64,000 bases of DNA, from positions 1-64,000 of the forward strand of contig KV425639.1 in assembly GCA_001632425.1 (NCBI GenBank), read 5' to 3'. This stretch comes from Neolentinus lepideus HHB14362 ss-1. Taxonomy: Eukaryota; Basidiomycota; Agaricomycetes; Gloeophyllales; Gloeophyllaceae. The notes beneath the pieces were generated by a model. It worked only from the letters and a program-made list of their open reading frames with translations, searched no databases and was not told the origin of the DNA. Every line of letters begins with the position of its first letter. Position 1 is the stretch's first letter. The position numbers were made by a program, and so were the translations under genes. Positions 46,831-61,950 of this stretch are shown one piece after another.

Positions 46831-47820
46831 AAAGATCTGCTTCACGGGGGTATCACAACTCGCGTAGCAACCGAAACCTATACGGAGCAATCACGTCGGT
46901 GCCCTGATCTACTGCAAGATCTCCTCAGCGTGGGTATCTCAAGGCGCAACATAAAAGCATAGAGTCTAGTGGACATGTAAATCTGACCGGCTCAAGATGT
47001 TCACAACTGAACGCCTGATTCTTCGTGAATACCGCGAGTCCGACTTGGCAGCCCACGTTCAGCTATGGAACGATCCGCGGACGCAACGCATGACAAATCC
47101 TGAGGTCACAACAAGGACAAAAGAATCGGTGGGCGAGAGCCTCAAGAAATTTGTCGGGGGTGCGATCATATATGTCGTTGTCGTTGCTAGAGAGGATCCA
47201 GACACGTTTTTGGGCGCGATCGTCTTGTCACCAGCCGGAGGGCAGAAGAACCGGATAGGCGTGCTCGGGGTAGCATTTCTTGAAGAATATTGCGGCAAAG
47301 GGTACGGGACGGAGTCGATGGAGTGGCTCCTGGAGCACGCGTTCCGGTGGCTAGGGCTGCATCGGGTGGAACTAGTCCTTTACGAGGGAAACGCGAGGGC
47401 GCGGCGCATGTATGAGAAAGTGTAAGATCACACACAGACCGAGGCGCCCCGGTCGTGATTATCGATAGCGTGCTGACAATAGTACACACAGGGGTTTCAT
47501 TGAAGAGGGACGCAAGCGGCAAGCAAATTTTGTGGGAGGTGTTTGGGAAGATGAAGTGCATATGGGTATTTTGGAGAGCGAGTGGGCGAGGAGGCAGCTA
47601 GAGGCCGCTAGAGCACCCAGGCCGAGTGTAGACTCTGATGTCAATAGACTGAATAGAGTCTGGCCTGGCTCGGCAGAGGCCGGCAAATATTGGGCTGTCC
47701 GCCCAAAGTTAGAGCCACTCATCCTGCGATGTCATACTCGCGTCAATCCAGGCCCGTCTATGCCTAGAGTACCTCCGTCCACCCCGACCGCAGCCGTCCT
47801 ATCGCCATCCCTCTCTGCAC

Positions 47821-47827
47821 TATATAA
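47821..47827 (+). promoter_or_regulatory. TATA box of pyruvate decarboxylase
   Basis: TATATAA lies 54 bp upstream of the PDC start codon, a good TATA position for a strongly expressed glycolytic gene. It lies inside the open tail of GNAT copy 3. Confidence 0.6.
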
Positions 47828-47880
47828 CCCTACCCGTCCTCCACATCGTAATCTACACAAATCCCACAATATCTTCCAAT

Positions 47881-50121
<2,241 letters not shown>

Positions 50122-52537
50122 GGGCGCGTCTTTCGCGTCTGGTGTTTGGGCTCGCTTCATACGTCCACCCCCACCCCCCTCCTCTGATGGTTTGGCGATG
50201 TACGCTAAAAGGACGCTCTGATGATGTGTATTTCAAGCAAGTGAATGTGTGTATTCATACTGTAATTGTAATCTGGGTCGACTGTACTTTTCCATTGCAA
50301 GTAGAAGAGTAGAAGATAGAACGATCCCACATAAAATGATATGCCTCTCTAGTGTATTTTGGGTGTGATCTTGGTCGAGCATCCAGGATTCCCAAGGCTG
50401 TATGAGACTTGCACAACGTGACGGTTGAATAAAATACGATGACAATCAATTGAGCGTAGACAAGTGCATTGCATACTCGAATGTGCGACTACAGGACGGA
50501 TGCTGGGGAGAAAAGGACATGTACTCGCTTCGATATTAATGCTAAAATGAAAACAAGGAAGAGAAGTGTGGGATGATCCTCAGGACGCAGTGAATAATAT
50601 CGCCAGCCTCAAGCAAGGAATTTCGAGCGCAGGAAGATCTGCCAGTGTGACCTCACGTGCAACTTGAAGGCCACCGTGACCACAACCGCCTGCCGTATTC
50701 GGTGCACCTGCCTATAGTCACGTGCTTTCGTCTGCAATGCCTATGCATAATGCTCACTACTCCACAGATAAGAAATTCTGACTGTCCCCACCCCCCAAAT
50801 ATCCTGATATGACGACCGCGTACTACGACGATGCATCGGCTGCTGAACAACCGCAGCACACGCAACCTCTATGACCGACCCAATGATTCACTTTGTGTGT
50901 TGTTGAAGCAGTAAAAGTTGAGGTTGGTTATTTCTACGAGGTAATTGAATTCCTGTCCTGTTCTGCTGACAAAGCATCTTGAAATGCTTACCATCCGGTT
51001 CTTCAGTGGTGCTGGACGATCGACGATTTTGACTCTCATTTATCTTAGACGGTGAAGGGACTATGCTGTTCGTCGGTCAGCCTCGCCTGCTCACCAAATT
51101 AGGCCTAGCCCCTTTCCAACTCGCACTCGTGATATTTCAGCCCCTAATATCACTAATTACAAAGCATTCCTTATACGTACGCAGCGAGCAACAGAAGGCA
51201 ATGTCCACAAAAACGTGTCTTCATCATCAGTGGTACAGGCAAGTGATGCACATACATGGCTGTGTGATCGCTACTCATTGCGAACGTTTGCGGAGGTTAT
51301 ATCGGTGGTACTATATTGTAACGTCTTCTGTGGCATTCCAAGGCAGACTCTCGTAGTCACGGCGCTAGTCAGCCTGACACCAAGAAGGCCTCACTACTGG
51401 AAACCCTGGGTGTCATTGCCGTTATAGGCTCTTACTATACTTACTCGAATACGCGCGAAAATGTGGCTGAAGAAGGTGACTTCATCGTCACTGCGGTCGG
51501 TCGTCTCCTGTACTCCATTTTGTTGTCTGACAATCCTCAAAGGTGGACTATTATGCGTCGTGTGACTTGGCCAAGGAAGCCACTCTCTCCCTGGCAGAGC
51601 TGGGACATAGCAGGAGCCACGGAACCTACGCCTTTTAACCATATCAATGATAGAATAGATGACTGGACGCTGTATGTGCACCTTCGGGATGGGTAAAGCT
51701 GAATATTACAACAGGGCAGTGTGTGATGTAGGCTTGATACGGTGCCTCCTAAATGCGACTTAGTAGACAAGCAACTGTCTTATATGGAGAGCCGATCGAG
51801 CTCTTTCCCTCGTATGGAGACCAAGAAAGACCAGAAGAGGTCTTATAGCTAGCGTTAAGCCAGAGCTGAAACCTCTGCTTGCCAACGGTAGGATCCAAGA
51901 GTAAGTATAATATCAACGCAGGGAGTCTGCACAGATAGTGCGTGATATTGTTCGGGATTCCTTGCAACACTGCCGGCAGCGGTGCTGTGGTACATATAAA
52001 TAAAAAAAACTAGTCTGCAATTAGTATCCCCTCCTGGCCCTCCTTAATTTTGCGGACGTTTCATATGATAGGAGCGCAAGGTGACCAGACAGAAGCGCTT
52101 AAGGTTTTGAGACGGAGTGCAATTGAAAATGACGATACATAATTCACTTCGCTCTACATGAAACATGGGTATAACAGATACAGCGATCGGAATATGGACC
52201 CTCCCTCCCCTCGGGGCTTCTCAGTCAAAAAAAGTACTGGCATCGCGAAATGAAAACTGAGCATGATCAGAGAATGCCGATTACTCGGATGCACTAGGTC
52301 ATTACGGTTAGTAAGCAGGGTCACCGCGAGTGGGCGCACAAAGATGCTGCAAGTAACATTATCGGATGTCGAAGTTGAGAACTTGAACAGATGCACTCAC
52401 ATTCAATTTCGCGGCATGGGCATATCTATGTATTTGCGTACGACAGTTATACCCGTACCAGCAGTCATCAAGAGGAATGTGCATGCCCTCTATGCAATCC
52501 CGAAAGAAACGCGTCAGCCTGAGATTTACATCACCTT
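50122..52537. other. Gene-poor stretch
   Basis: 2.4 kb without a gene I can support. An 80-codon plus-strand frame at 51463-51696 and its neighbours show no family motif. The last few hundred bases may hold 3' exons or UTR of the minus-strand F-box gene. No inverted repeats or RNA genes were recognised. Confidence 0.45.
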
Positions 52538-53964
52538 CTACTTGGGTACCCACGCACCTGTACGCTTTCGGTCGAGCCACCACAGGTGCAGCCTAGATTG
52601 TGTAAACGTCAGAAGACAAGAGATGAATATCCAGTCGTCAGGGGACAGGTCCCGATACTGGTCTGAGTCGTCCTTCTTGTCGAACACCCAACTCATTATT
52701 GGGGCAAAGAAGAGCGTTAGTTGATAGAGGTACTCGTATAAGCTGTTGGTTTCGTACGGGTTTCGAGGAAGATGGCCAATCATTGATGTGGCTAGGACAT
52801 GAGGAGGTAGATGGCCTTTCAGAAGTCCCCAGTCTGCGTGTACTAATTTAGTGCAACCATTGCACGGGTGTGTGAGTTACTCACGGAGGCGCTCCAGAGG
52901 CGGACACCAGCATTATTGCAGAGTCGGCCTAGGCAGGAACCAATTGGATCGGGTGCATAGTCGGAGGGCTAGCCTACTCACAAGGTCGGTCATATTGTTC
53001 ATACTCATCGAGGATGACCTTCTTCATCTCGTGCGAATCCCAAACTGGCTCCGACAGTTTGCGAGTCTTGAAGGCTACAGATAGCGCATCCTTGATGAAG
53101 TCGAATTCTTCACCAATACTTCCGTCCCAGGGATCGGCTAAGGCCAGGAGAGGGGCGCCCGACTGATCTTTGAACATCTGCAGTATTACGCTCGGCGCGC
53201 TGAAGAGTGCGAAACCCGTTTCACTGGGCATGCCATCGCCTACGCGACGTTTAGTATTGCAGAGAAGGGTGAAGAATGTCTTGTGCAAAGATAGAGATTT
53301 TAAGGACATACCCGCGACCTCGAAGACCTCGGCGATTGCAATACTAACCCATTGCACGATTTCGGTCAGAAACTGAACAATCCTCGCAAGTTCATATAAC
53401 TCTGCACTGCTAGGGAGCTGCTGAAAAAATGCCTCTTTCAATTCCATATAATTCTCGATGTCCGGGTCGAACAAGTGATAGTTTGGACGGAAGGCTTCTA
53501 TATAGAGCCAGAACCTGTACATGGCGCGCGTAAACCGCTTGGACTCGGCATCTGAAAGCACGCTCTTCGAGGAAGATGAGTCTTTGCGACTAACACCAAA
53601 CTCAGACTTGGTGATGTGACAACTGCGTGAACGGACTTATACCTCCAACTGAACAAATCTTCCAGCTGACTAACAACTCGAACATTACGTGCAAGATTGT
53701 GCCTCTCTTGGGCAGTAATAGGTACATCCATCACTTGAGCCTTTTGAGGCCAGCCGCCGGGATCACGTGGTCCTTCTTGTGACGAGCCAGTCTTAACGCT
53801 TGAGGCAAAGCGGGTCCGACTTCGCTGTAAGCGACAGAGCGCACAATGGACACAGGATGGCGGTTGTAAACATCATATACTTGTTTGGACACTAGCATAA
53901 GAGAAGACAGGGAGTCAAAGTCCGTGAGGAACCTCAGAACACAGTCGACGAGATCGTCCGCCAT
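52538..53964 (-). CDS. F-box protein, basidiomycete-expanded family
   Basis: Starts MADDLVDCVLRFLTDFDSLS, then LMLVSKQVYDVYNRHPVSIV (ATG 53964), a short F-box. An intron near 53793-53744 joins LPQALRLAL to MDVPITAQERHNLARNVRVV, and another near 53620-53570 leads to SVLSDAESKRFTRAMYRFWL and NYMELKEAFFQQLP. A longer intron (about 52979-52855) joins YDRP to LHADWGLLKGHLPPHV, and the end reads PRNPYETNSLYEYLYQLTLF, DKKDDSDQYRDLSPDDW. The YRFWLYIEAF, LARNVRVVSQLEDLFS and SPDDWIF elements recur in Agaricomycete F-box paralogues. Predicted SCF adaptor; the target is unknown. The open frame extends upstream to 54222, but that part lies over the next gene's promoter and looks non-coding. The 3' end may extend past 52538. 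Confidence 0.75.
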
Positions 53965-54282
53965 GAGTAAAGAACTTCGAGCTCCGTACGTATAGCGCCT
54001 CATCCATCGGATATACAGAGGGGACCCCGACGGGAAATACACTGCAGGAACAATTGCTTGCGCGTTCTGGCTCAAGTCAAGGGCTGCCAAGCGTGGAGGC
54101 TGTGGCGTCTCGAAAGGTCCAGAGGCACACGTGATACCCGGCGTTTGCCGCTGACCACTGTCACGCCTCCTATTAATGGCTTCTGGCTCTGTTGCAATGC
54201 GCCCCAAACTGTCAGGACTCAAGACGTTTTGCTCCTCGACCCTATTAACAACGAACTATACACGCTGTACGGCGCGTGTCTT

Positions 54283-55719
54283 ATGACGCCGCTACCACTC
54301 ATCCTTCTGCTTTTCTTGTCTGTCCTGATACCACCGACGTACACCCATCCCATCGACTGGATCCGCAAATTCTCCAGCTCTAATGCTCGGGCTGGAAGTA
54401 ATTGGTTCTGGGGCTGGGGAATAGACAGCACTGTCTCCATCGTAGACCGATCCCCACCGCTCAGCTTTTCTTCAAGACCCGCTGCGTTTGGCGTCGACTT
54501 ATCCGACCCTTTGTTGGGTTATGTCATACCTCTTTCATCCTTCACCGCACCATGTCCCAGCCAAAGCAGCAATACCACCGTTATAGGAGCGTTGAATAAT
54601 CTCGGATGCCCCAAACTATGCGTGGTTGGGCCCAACGAGCCTGAAGTGAACGAGTCTTGGATTGCCCTGGTGCAAAGAGGGAATTGTCAGTTTGTGGACA
54701 AAGCACGGGAGGCTCAGAGGCTCGGAGCACGGGCAGTGGTGGTAGGAGGTGATGACCCTGACGTTAGTGGGAACCCAGACGCGTTGGTAAATATGTATAG
54801 TCCAGGTAAGACTATCCTCCTTGCTCTGGTCAGCCGGCTAACGATATGGTAGGGGACTCCTCCGACGTTATGATTGCCGCGACTTTCGTCAAGTACTCCG
54901 ACTATATGGAATTAATGACACTTATTTCGGTTTCAAATACATCACACGCGGGCCTGCGAACATTGTCTCTCCTGATAACCACGGAATACTCTGCTTGGGA
55001 ATGGTATTCGTGAGTTTACTGTTCGCTCTCCGTAGTGTGTATGTAGTCTTATATACTCTGTCAGGCCGGTGCTGACGTTTATCATTATTCTCTTGCTTCC
55101 ATCGGCATTGACCTTTCTTACCCTACTCATCCATCGTATCCGAGCTGCCCGTGCTGCACAACGCGACCGTGCACCAGAGGATATCGTCAAGAATCTACCT
55201 TGGCGGGTGTACACGGGGACAGGATGGGAGAAGCATGAAGGCCACACCCCAGGAGAGAACTGTACTGAGCCTCCCTCTATGGATATTGACTTAGAAGAAG
55301 GCCCCGCATCCGATTCCTCGTCTCCTAGCCCACCTGCCACAGATCAGCCGTGGTTCGAGACGCAGACCGAGTGCGCTATTTGCCTGTCGGACTTTGCCAG
55401 GGGTGATAAAGTACGGGTTCTGCCTTGCCACCACATCTTTCACATGGATGAAGTTGACGAGTGGCTAATTCATCGCAAGAAGCTGGTATGCTATAGTTCT
55501 GAGATCGTTTTGTAGTACCTGATCCTCATCTCTATGCAGTGTCCCGTTTGCAAAGCCGACGTCACCCATCCATTTGTACAGTCGAAGGCCGATACCCATC
55601 AAGCAGGCCAGCTACTCCCAGATCCCCCAGAAGCATCTGCTGATACCTCAACAAATGTTGACGAGCGGACACCTCTGCTGCGAAGTCGTGGTGATGACAG
55701 TCAAGATCCATCACCATGA
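54283..55719 (+). CDS. PA-TM-RING membrane E3 ubiquitin ligase
   Basis: Single-pass endomembrane ligase of the RNF13/GRAIL/RMR architecture. A signal peptide [20 protein letters not shown] (54283-54342) is followed by a lumenal protease-associated domain: [35 protein letters not shown] (54660-54775). After introns near 54807-54850 and 55009-55066 comes the membrane span [20 protein letters not shown] (about 55072-55130). The cytosolic RING-H2 starts [20 protein letters not shown], then [13 protein letters not shown], and after an intron CPVCKADVT. The position after the second His that normally holds a Cys is Glu (FHMDE). The tail ends [19 protein letters not shown] at 55717. Acidic and Ser/Pro-rich residues separate span and RING. 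It probably acts in endosomal or vacuolar sorting by ubiquitination. Confidence 0.88.
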
Positions 55720-56628
55720 TGATGCTATGTACTGCTATAATGTTACTCGCAACGTAATGAATGATTGTAATGTATCTTAGCTGGATTGTTCCACCACTCT
55801 GCAGAACATATAAGGTGATGGAAGCGGACAGTCCCAGGACACTAAGCTTTAAGCTTTAGGACAAGACATCAGTAGGCGCTCCGGGCCGGTGGCGTTAGTC
55901 GATTGAACGATCCTTTGCTCTCGACAGTCCTGATCTCGCTCAGAAACGCAGGTCAATCTTTTGCAAACAACGTCCTCCTTTTGCTGTGAGGACATCCGTT
56001 AAAAGACTCCGTCAAGTCATGAATAGCATCCAGTTTGCCGGGGCGCCCTTTCCCCGCTGGAATCTCCGAGATACAACGGCAGACAACGCTGCATAATCGC
56101 ATAGTTACCCTACAAGCCTGCGTACCCGTGCTCATTTAGATCTGCTTCTTGAAGACAAAGGTGTGAGCTCGGAACCATTGTCCTTTATCTGGGCACTCAG
56201 GTCTGTGATTATGTTGGCAAGTTGGGAACATGACATGCAACCGCAGATAGCCTCGTTCTCTCCTCACATTTCCACTTCTCTTGGTCTCATTTGTTGGAGA
56301 GACGAGAGACAATGTATGCTGGACTTCATATGCCAGGTCGATACAACAAGCTCTCCGTTGTGAAGATACCATCTTGACGACCGCGTCTGCACTAGGTGTC
56401 GGTATTGGCTGACAACGTGCCCATATGACGTCGCCGCATAACATTGGCCTGTTCGGGTAATGATGGTAAAGTCATCAAGGTAGGATGGCGACGCTTGCGG
56501 AATGTCAGGGAGACTATATACGAGTGCGGGTATACTTCTCGGCTCTAGGCCAGTGGCACTCTACCTGGTCACTCCCTGCAGAGGAATAGTCCTTGCGAGC
56601 ACGGATGTCCTCCCGCCACGGAGCGTCA
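55720..56628. other. Intergenic, no gene recognised
   Basis: 0.9 kb between two plus-strand genes. Only short frames without motifs; it presumably contains the promoter of the CCCH gene. Confidence 0.5.
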
Positions 56629-59600
56629 ATGTCGAGGCAAGGTCATGGTATGTGCTTCCTGTTTACTTTCGCCGAAGTGGCTTAATTATCTCTCTTAGCC
56701 TTCGCACTGGGCACTGCGTCTCGCGCCCCTCATGCCCCTCCTTCACTGGATGGGGATCAGGTGGCAGGCGTCGGAGGCCCCAATGTTCAGCGGAAACGGA
56801 AAACATGCCGTTTTTTCATGTCTGGATTTTGTGCTAGCGGAGTAGGTTGTCACTTTGTGCATCCCGGGCCGTCCACCGACCCGCGGGAAGGACCCACAAC
56901 CAAGGCTTCTTCTGGTCGCGGTAGCCCATCGACTAGGGGTGTGAGATCTAGTCAGGGTAACAGACCAGACTCTCGGGCAGCCAGGATAACGTTCGAAGAT
57001 GTACCTCGGGCAGAACTCGGCTATGACAAGCAAGGTGATCGTGAATTGGCTCCCATCATGTAATTTGTTCTGACCGAATCAAATATTTTTGACAGATTAT
57101 CCGTGTTCCAATTATCTACGGGGGTACTGTCCATACGGTTTGCAGTGTAGATACTATCATCCTCCGCCTGCGTCATCCACTCCAAAGACCTCTCCGAAGA
57201 ATGCTCAGGCTTCCCCATCCGTCTCTAGCACTACTTCTTCCCCTCTGGTATGGCCACCACCAACGTATAAACTTCGAGGACTCCCTCGTCCGGCGTCCTC
57301 TGTATCGAGCCCACACACCCCAGAGAGTCCGTTGAAGCGTAATTCGCAGAGGCCGACTATGAGAGGATGGCCAGCTCGTCGTTTAACGTTCGAGCCTCCA
57401 GATTCCACATCGTTGGATGCATCCGCCACAAACTTTGTAATGTCTTCTCCGCTAACGCACAGTAGGAACTCCAGTATGGAAGTCAACCTTTCGTCAGAGG
57501 CGCTCGTATCCCCTTCTCGGGATATGGACCGTGCCGTGGGGAATGGCAGACCTACACCGCTGGACTTCAATCCTGCAGAGACCTCTTCCCCACCTCCACA
57601 CAACACTGCGGCCCTCAGGATTCTCGCGAAGTCCCGTCTACATTCGCCTAATCTACGCCGGTCGTCTGGATTCGAGCTGGATGCGCTCTTGGAGGACCTC
57701 TCGTTAGGCGCAGAGGTGCCAGGGCTATCCTCCCTCGATGCGGAAGACCCTTTCCCTGCATCTCCGACTCCGCGTCGACCTATGCTACGAGATCGAATCT
57801 TGCAGCCACACATCCCTCCGTTAATGCTTGACGAATTGACGTCTCCGATCGCAGCCACCCGTGCTGAACCACAAATGCCACAGCAACTTCAGCCATCCCC
57901 AGATATACTACACTCATTGTCTACGGTACCTAGGAATATTCCTCCGACATACGAAACGTATCCAGTTCACGCTTCAACGAACGCCATGCCTGACGTGGAT
58001 ATGGTCTTACAGTCGCTGCTGAGAGCCCCTCCTCACAACAAGCCACAAGGGCAACCCTCTGAAACTACTCTTGCTAAGCTCTCTTCAGGACTCTCACTCG
58101 AGTCGATCGTTAATAGGAAACAAACCATTCGTAGATCCGGAATCGTATTGAACACGTCTAATGTTCACGGCCACAGAAGTATGTTTCGCTCGTTCTCACT
58201 TTCTAAACAAATTAACTAGCTCACAGCCAAGCGTGGAAAATACCGTGAAGCCTCGCTTCCCTACCCATCCGGAAAGACGTACGTATCGTAAGTTGTCAGA
58301 TCTATGATAGGCGCGCGGCAGATGTGGCTCACTTTGCCATAGCAAACATGTAACACACGCTGACGAAAGTTACGAACCTGATCTCCCAAGATTGCTTGGT
58401 CCATCTCCTGTGGCACTGATGAAACCTGGGGAAACTTCGCCTGTGCCACAGGGCACGCGCCAATCGTCCTCGATCTCTGAACGCGGACTTCCCCCGCCTC
58501 TTTCGCTTGGCCATACATCCGACAATGATGCCTTCTTTACGACTATTGCTTCTCATGACTTTGTCACAGTTTATCAGCCTCCTGCTGCCAGCGTTTGGCC
58601 GAATGACGCGTATTATTCCCTTCAATCTAATGTAAGATCTTCTTTCATGGAGCCCCTTCCTCCGAGCTTTGCTGGAATCGAACCCCCGCCGTCTACGCGT
58701 TGCCCGGTCCCCTCTACTGCAAGCTATGCAAATAATTCCACTTTACGTCCTTCGCTATCTTCCGTCACGAACATTCCAGGTCATTCCATTCCAGGACCTG
58801 CAGTGGATCAATCATCTATGTTGAACCCCTCGGTCCGCTCTTCCCGAGTACCTGATCCCAGTCCCTTACTTAATCCATCAAGTCATGCACACTCCTCTAC
58901 TATACATCCTTCAGTCGATCGTACCGCAAGTCCCCCTGCTACTCGTTACTTACTCGCCTCTCCTGTGGTGCTTGTGCCTATGACCTTGGAAGATCCATTC
59001 CAACCCACGACAGGCCGTTCGCCGCGCTCTTCCAGGAGCACTTCCGCTTATTCTGGCACGACTTATTCCGCCTCAAATCGTGCTCTACACTCTCCTGCCG
59101 ATTCGCTTCCCGTGACTCCCCCATGGAGCTACACGAGGCTCCCTGGTGACCTGCATGACCGCGGGCGGCAGCAAGCTGCAGACGACCATACATACGGACA
59201 TCGTCAAGCAGTGGCGGCCCATGGGGGCACTAGGGGATCACGTAGGAACGGAAGCGCACCACCTGATGGTGGTCGCGGGCGCAAATGTGATCGTTTTAAA
59301 TTCAAGAAAGATTGGCACGGTTGGAACAAACGTAAGAAAGACACAAAGGCTCGTGAACGTAAAATGCGCCCATCCCCAGTGATGCGTCCTATCAGTCGCA
59401 CCGAACAGCGACATAGTCGTCGGGTCGGGAACCGCTACGAGAACGCTCAAGCATCCGGCTCAAGCCAAGAAAGACCCAAGTCGACTCCGCCGAAATTTGG
59501 GACCGTAAGAAGAATCGAACAGGTGATGTCTCCCCCGGTACGTTATCACACTCGTCCGGCATGGGGAGAGATTGACGACTGGGTAGTTCTTCGCAGAGTC

Positions 59601-59645
59601 GCCCTGAAAACTGACGACGCGGGCTTGAACGTTCTAGAATTGTAA
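56629..59645 (+). CDS. CCCH zinc-finger protein with long disordered region
   Basis: Likely RNA-binding protein. Start MSRQGH (ATG 56629) with a donor at 56648; the acceptor at 56699 continues AFALGTASRAPHAPPSLDGD. Two CCCH fingers of C-x7-C-x5-C-x3-H follow: CRFFMSGFCASGVGCHFVH (about 56806-56862) and CSNYLRGYCPYGLQCRYYH (about 57105-57160). The intron between them is about 57031-57095. The remaining 750 or so residues are Ser/Pro-rich and probably disordered, with no further domain. Introns near 58180-58230 and 58275-58345 connect to the last part, which carries a basic segment RKCDRFKFKKDWHGWNKRKK (about 59280-59340) and ends DDWVVLRRVALKTDD before TAA 59643. Tandem CCCH fingers near the N-terminus suggest mRNA regulation, but no specific orthologue was recognised. 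Confidence 0.82.
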
Positions 59646-60318
59646 TACAGATATGACACCTTCTCTTCGTATGATTTCCGTAACTATGCCTACCTTTCTT
59701 TATAGTGCACCCATTCTTAACCTCATCCGTGGTAGTGTACGTCAATATACTTACACAGTTTGAATTCGCTCGTTTACTGCGCAGGGTTCCGTCTGAAGTG
59801 GATGCATCAGAACTGCATCTATCGTACACTGAATTGTCAATCTTACGGATTTGTTATGATCAGACCGGTCGCTGGCAGGTGCAGAAACGAAGCCTAACCG
59901 GGATAACAGTCCTGATTGATGTTCCTCATCACTGATCAGAGCCTGCTGTATCGTTAAAGTCCCAAAGGGCAGTGACAGCAGCATGAAACGTAGGACCAAC
60001 TTCAAGCTAACTAGCTCGTCCGCGAAATATACCAAAGAGGGCCTCAAGTAGACTACGAAGCGGGAACGAGCCAGTAACTTGACAGCTTCAGCTATATCTG
60101 TCAATCAGGGAGATGGATGGGTACTGAGTGCTGAGTGGACATGTAATCTGCCTGGCCGAGTGTTCCGATGACTTTAAATGAAATATTAGATCAGACGAAC
60201 ACTGCGATAAATGGGATCCGGAAGAGAGAGATCAGCATACGATACAACCTCGTATATAACCGGTAAGAATCCTACAGCGTAAAGGAATCGTTACAATACA
60301 TGTTTTGTAACTACTGTA
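59646..60318. other. Convergent intergenic region
   Basis: Between the 3' ends of the CCCH gene and the minus-strand hypothetical gene. Nothing recognised beyond presumed 3' UTRs. Confidence 0.45.
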
Positions 60319-60887
60319 TTAAACGTCAAGTGCTCGCACCATATCCTTCGCTTCCGTGGCCAGCTCGACGAGCTGCTGGTATCCTTCATCGGACAAAAGA
60401 TCCACACTCCAACACGCTGCCGGTGCAGTGTCGTTTACGCGAATGGGGTCGCAGGGATTGCAGGAGGATCGAGCACTTGCGTCGCAGCATCATAATTATA
60501 GAACGCAAGCTGTACCCCTAGCGCGTTGACGCCATACAACTTAGGAATCCGTAGCTTGGCTATGAGTTCGCGAACGCGATCCCGCATCTGTGTGTCCGCT
60601 TGCTCACGCTTGCTCGGCGCGTTAATATGATCCGGCGGTTGTGTTACGAGATAGAATATGGGGGTTTGAGTGTTCGTCGATTCGACGATGAAGACGGTGG
60701 TAAAGTCGATTGACTGGCCGTATGCAGGTCGTAGATACCGTGGCACGAACATGAAATCCTCGTTGGGAGGAAATAAGTGTTGTAGAACAGTGTTGTAAGG
60801 ACCATAGAGCAAGGATTCTTGAGTGGCGTTGTTCAAGCCACCGGGAATAGTGACGAACCGCTTCACGATCCATTTTGGCCAAGGCAT
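60319..60887 (-). pseudogene. Polypore-type hypothetical protein with one-base frameshift
   Basis: Function unknown. The frame starts MPWPKWIVKRFVTIPGGLNN (ATG 60887) and reads LLYGPYNTVLQHLFPPNEDF, FTTVFIVESTNTQTPIFYLV, RELIAKLRIPKLYGVNALGV. This arrangement is familiar from uncharacterised Agaricomycete proteins whose ends resemble AIPxxPxxVNDTAPxxxW. Here the first frame reaches AIPATPFA and stops at 60435, while the expected continuation IRVNDTAPAACWSVDLLSDE lies in the next frame and runs to a stop at 60319. One base missing from the GGGG run at 60445-60448 (CCCC on the coding strand) explains this. It may be a true lesion or an assembly error, so the gene could be intact in the organism. 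Confidence 0.6.
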
Positions 60888-61950
60888 GCTGTAGCGCTCT
60901 GCACATGTTACTGGTAAGATGGAGCTCTACACCTTTTTTGCCGCGGATAAGACATACCGCAGAAATCAATGGATGTTCTACACTGTGCGACAAGACGAGA
61001 GGCAAGGTGGGTTTATACTTTCTTTGCCATGGATAGACATACCGCAAGAATGGTGATCAATGGATGTTCTCTGGGATAGCTCGAGAGGACAGAATGTCGG
61101 GTCATGTGACCATAACCTGGGATTCATTCCGTCTCGTTGCCACCGTTTCTGTTCCCTCATTTCTCTCATGATTCTCTGATTCTGCGCCATGCCTTGCTGC
61201 GCTGATACTACACGCCTCTATTGTTTCTGCCTCCAAATCAGTCTAGCTCTTCATACTATGTGTGCCTTTCCCGGCTATCCTTCCGGTTGCACTCTTTGAT
61301 CTGGCCATGGGCTCTCTCCCTAGACAAAAGTACTGTCCACGTCGCTAACGCACACCGTTCCCCGCACGCTGGGCGAGTTTGAGCTCCACGCAGACATCAG
61401 CAAGCTGGTGTATCAGCTGCAACACTCAATTGTTAGCTGGCTCAGTGCCGTCCCACGACTCATGGGCACAGCGGTTCCAGCAAAGCTAGAGGCTATCAGT
61501 TATAATTGAGTAGGGTTAATGTCCAACCTCCTGCATTACTGGACGCATCACCATTAGCACTGCAGAAGAGCTCCCACAATACACATGTTAATCCGAAAGA
61601 CGTAAACATTAGTGACGATAAGAACAGCCATTCCCTGACGTCGGCCTTGCAAACTTCACCTCTTGTCTTGCACTCATCATGATGGCCAAAATTGAATGGT
61701 GAACAGCGTTGTCGCTGAGGAGAAAGGAACGGCAAATACGACGCACCGACAGGTGAACACAGAGCATCCGGGTGGCTGTGCCCGGTGTGTATGCGTCTAA
61801 TGATAGATGATCATCATGAGTGTGCAGTTCCCCATGATGTCCGAATAGACGCGAGAAGCAGCGCCTCCTGGGTATATTTACTTGGTGCTGCCTTAGTTTC
61901 CCTCGAGCGCTTTCCCTCCATTCCTTCGCTACTTTCACGACGCGTCTACG
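60888..61950. other. Divergent intergenic region
   Basis: About 1 kb upstream of both flanking genes. A TATATTT at about 61873, roughly 75 bp before the DUF6534 start, may be its TATA element. No gene recognised. Confidence 0.5.

Noticed and set aside
51063..51696. Cluster of short plus-strand frames after PDC
   Set aside because: No shared family motif and no credible splice chain; treated as non-coding.
53965..54222. Upstream extension of the minus-strand F-box frame
   Set aside because: Open by chance; it overlies the promoter side of the PA-RING gene, and the F-box starts cleanly at the internal Met.
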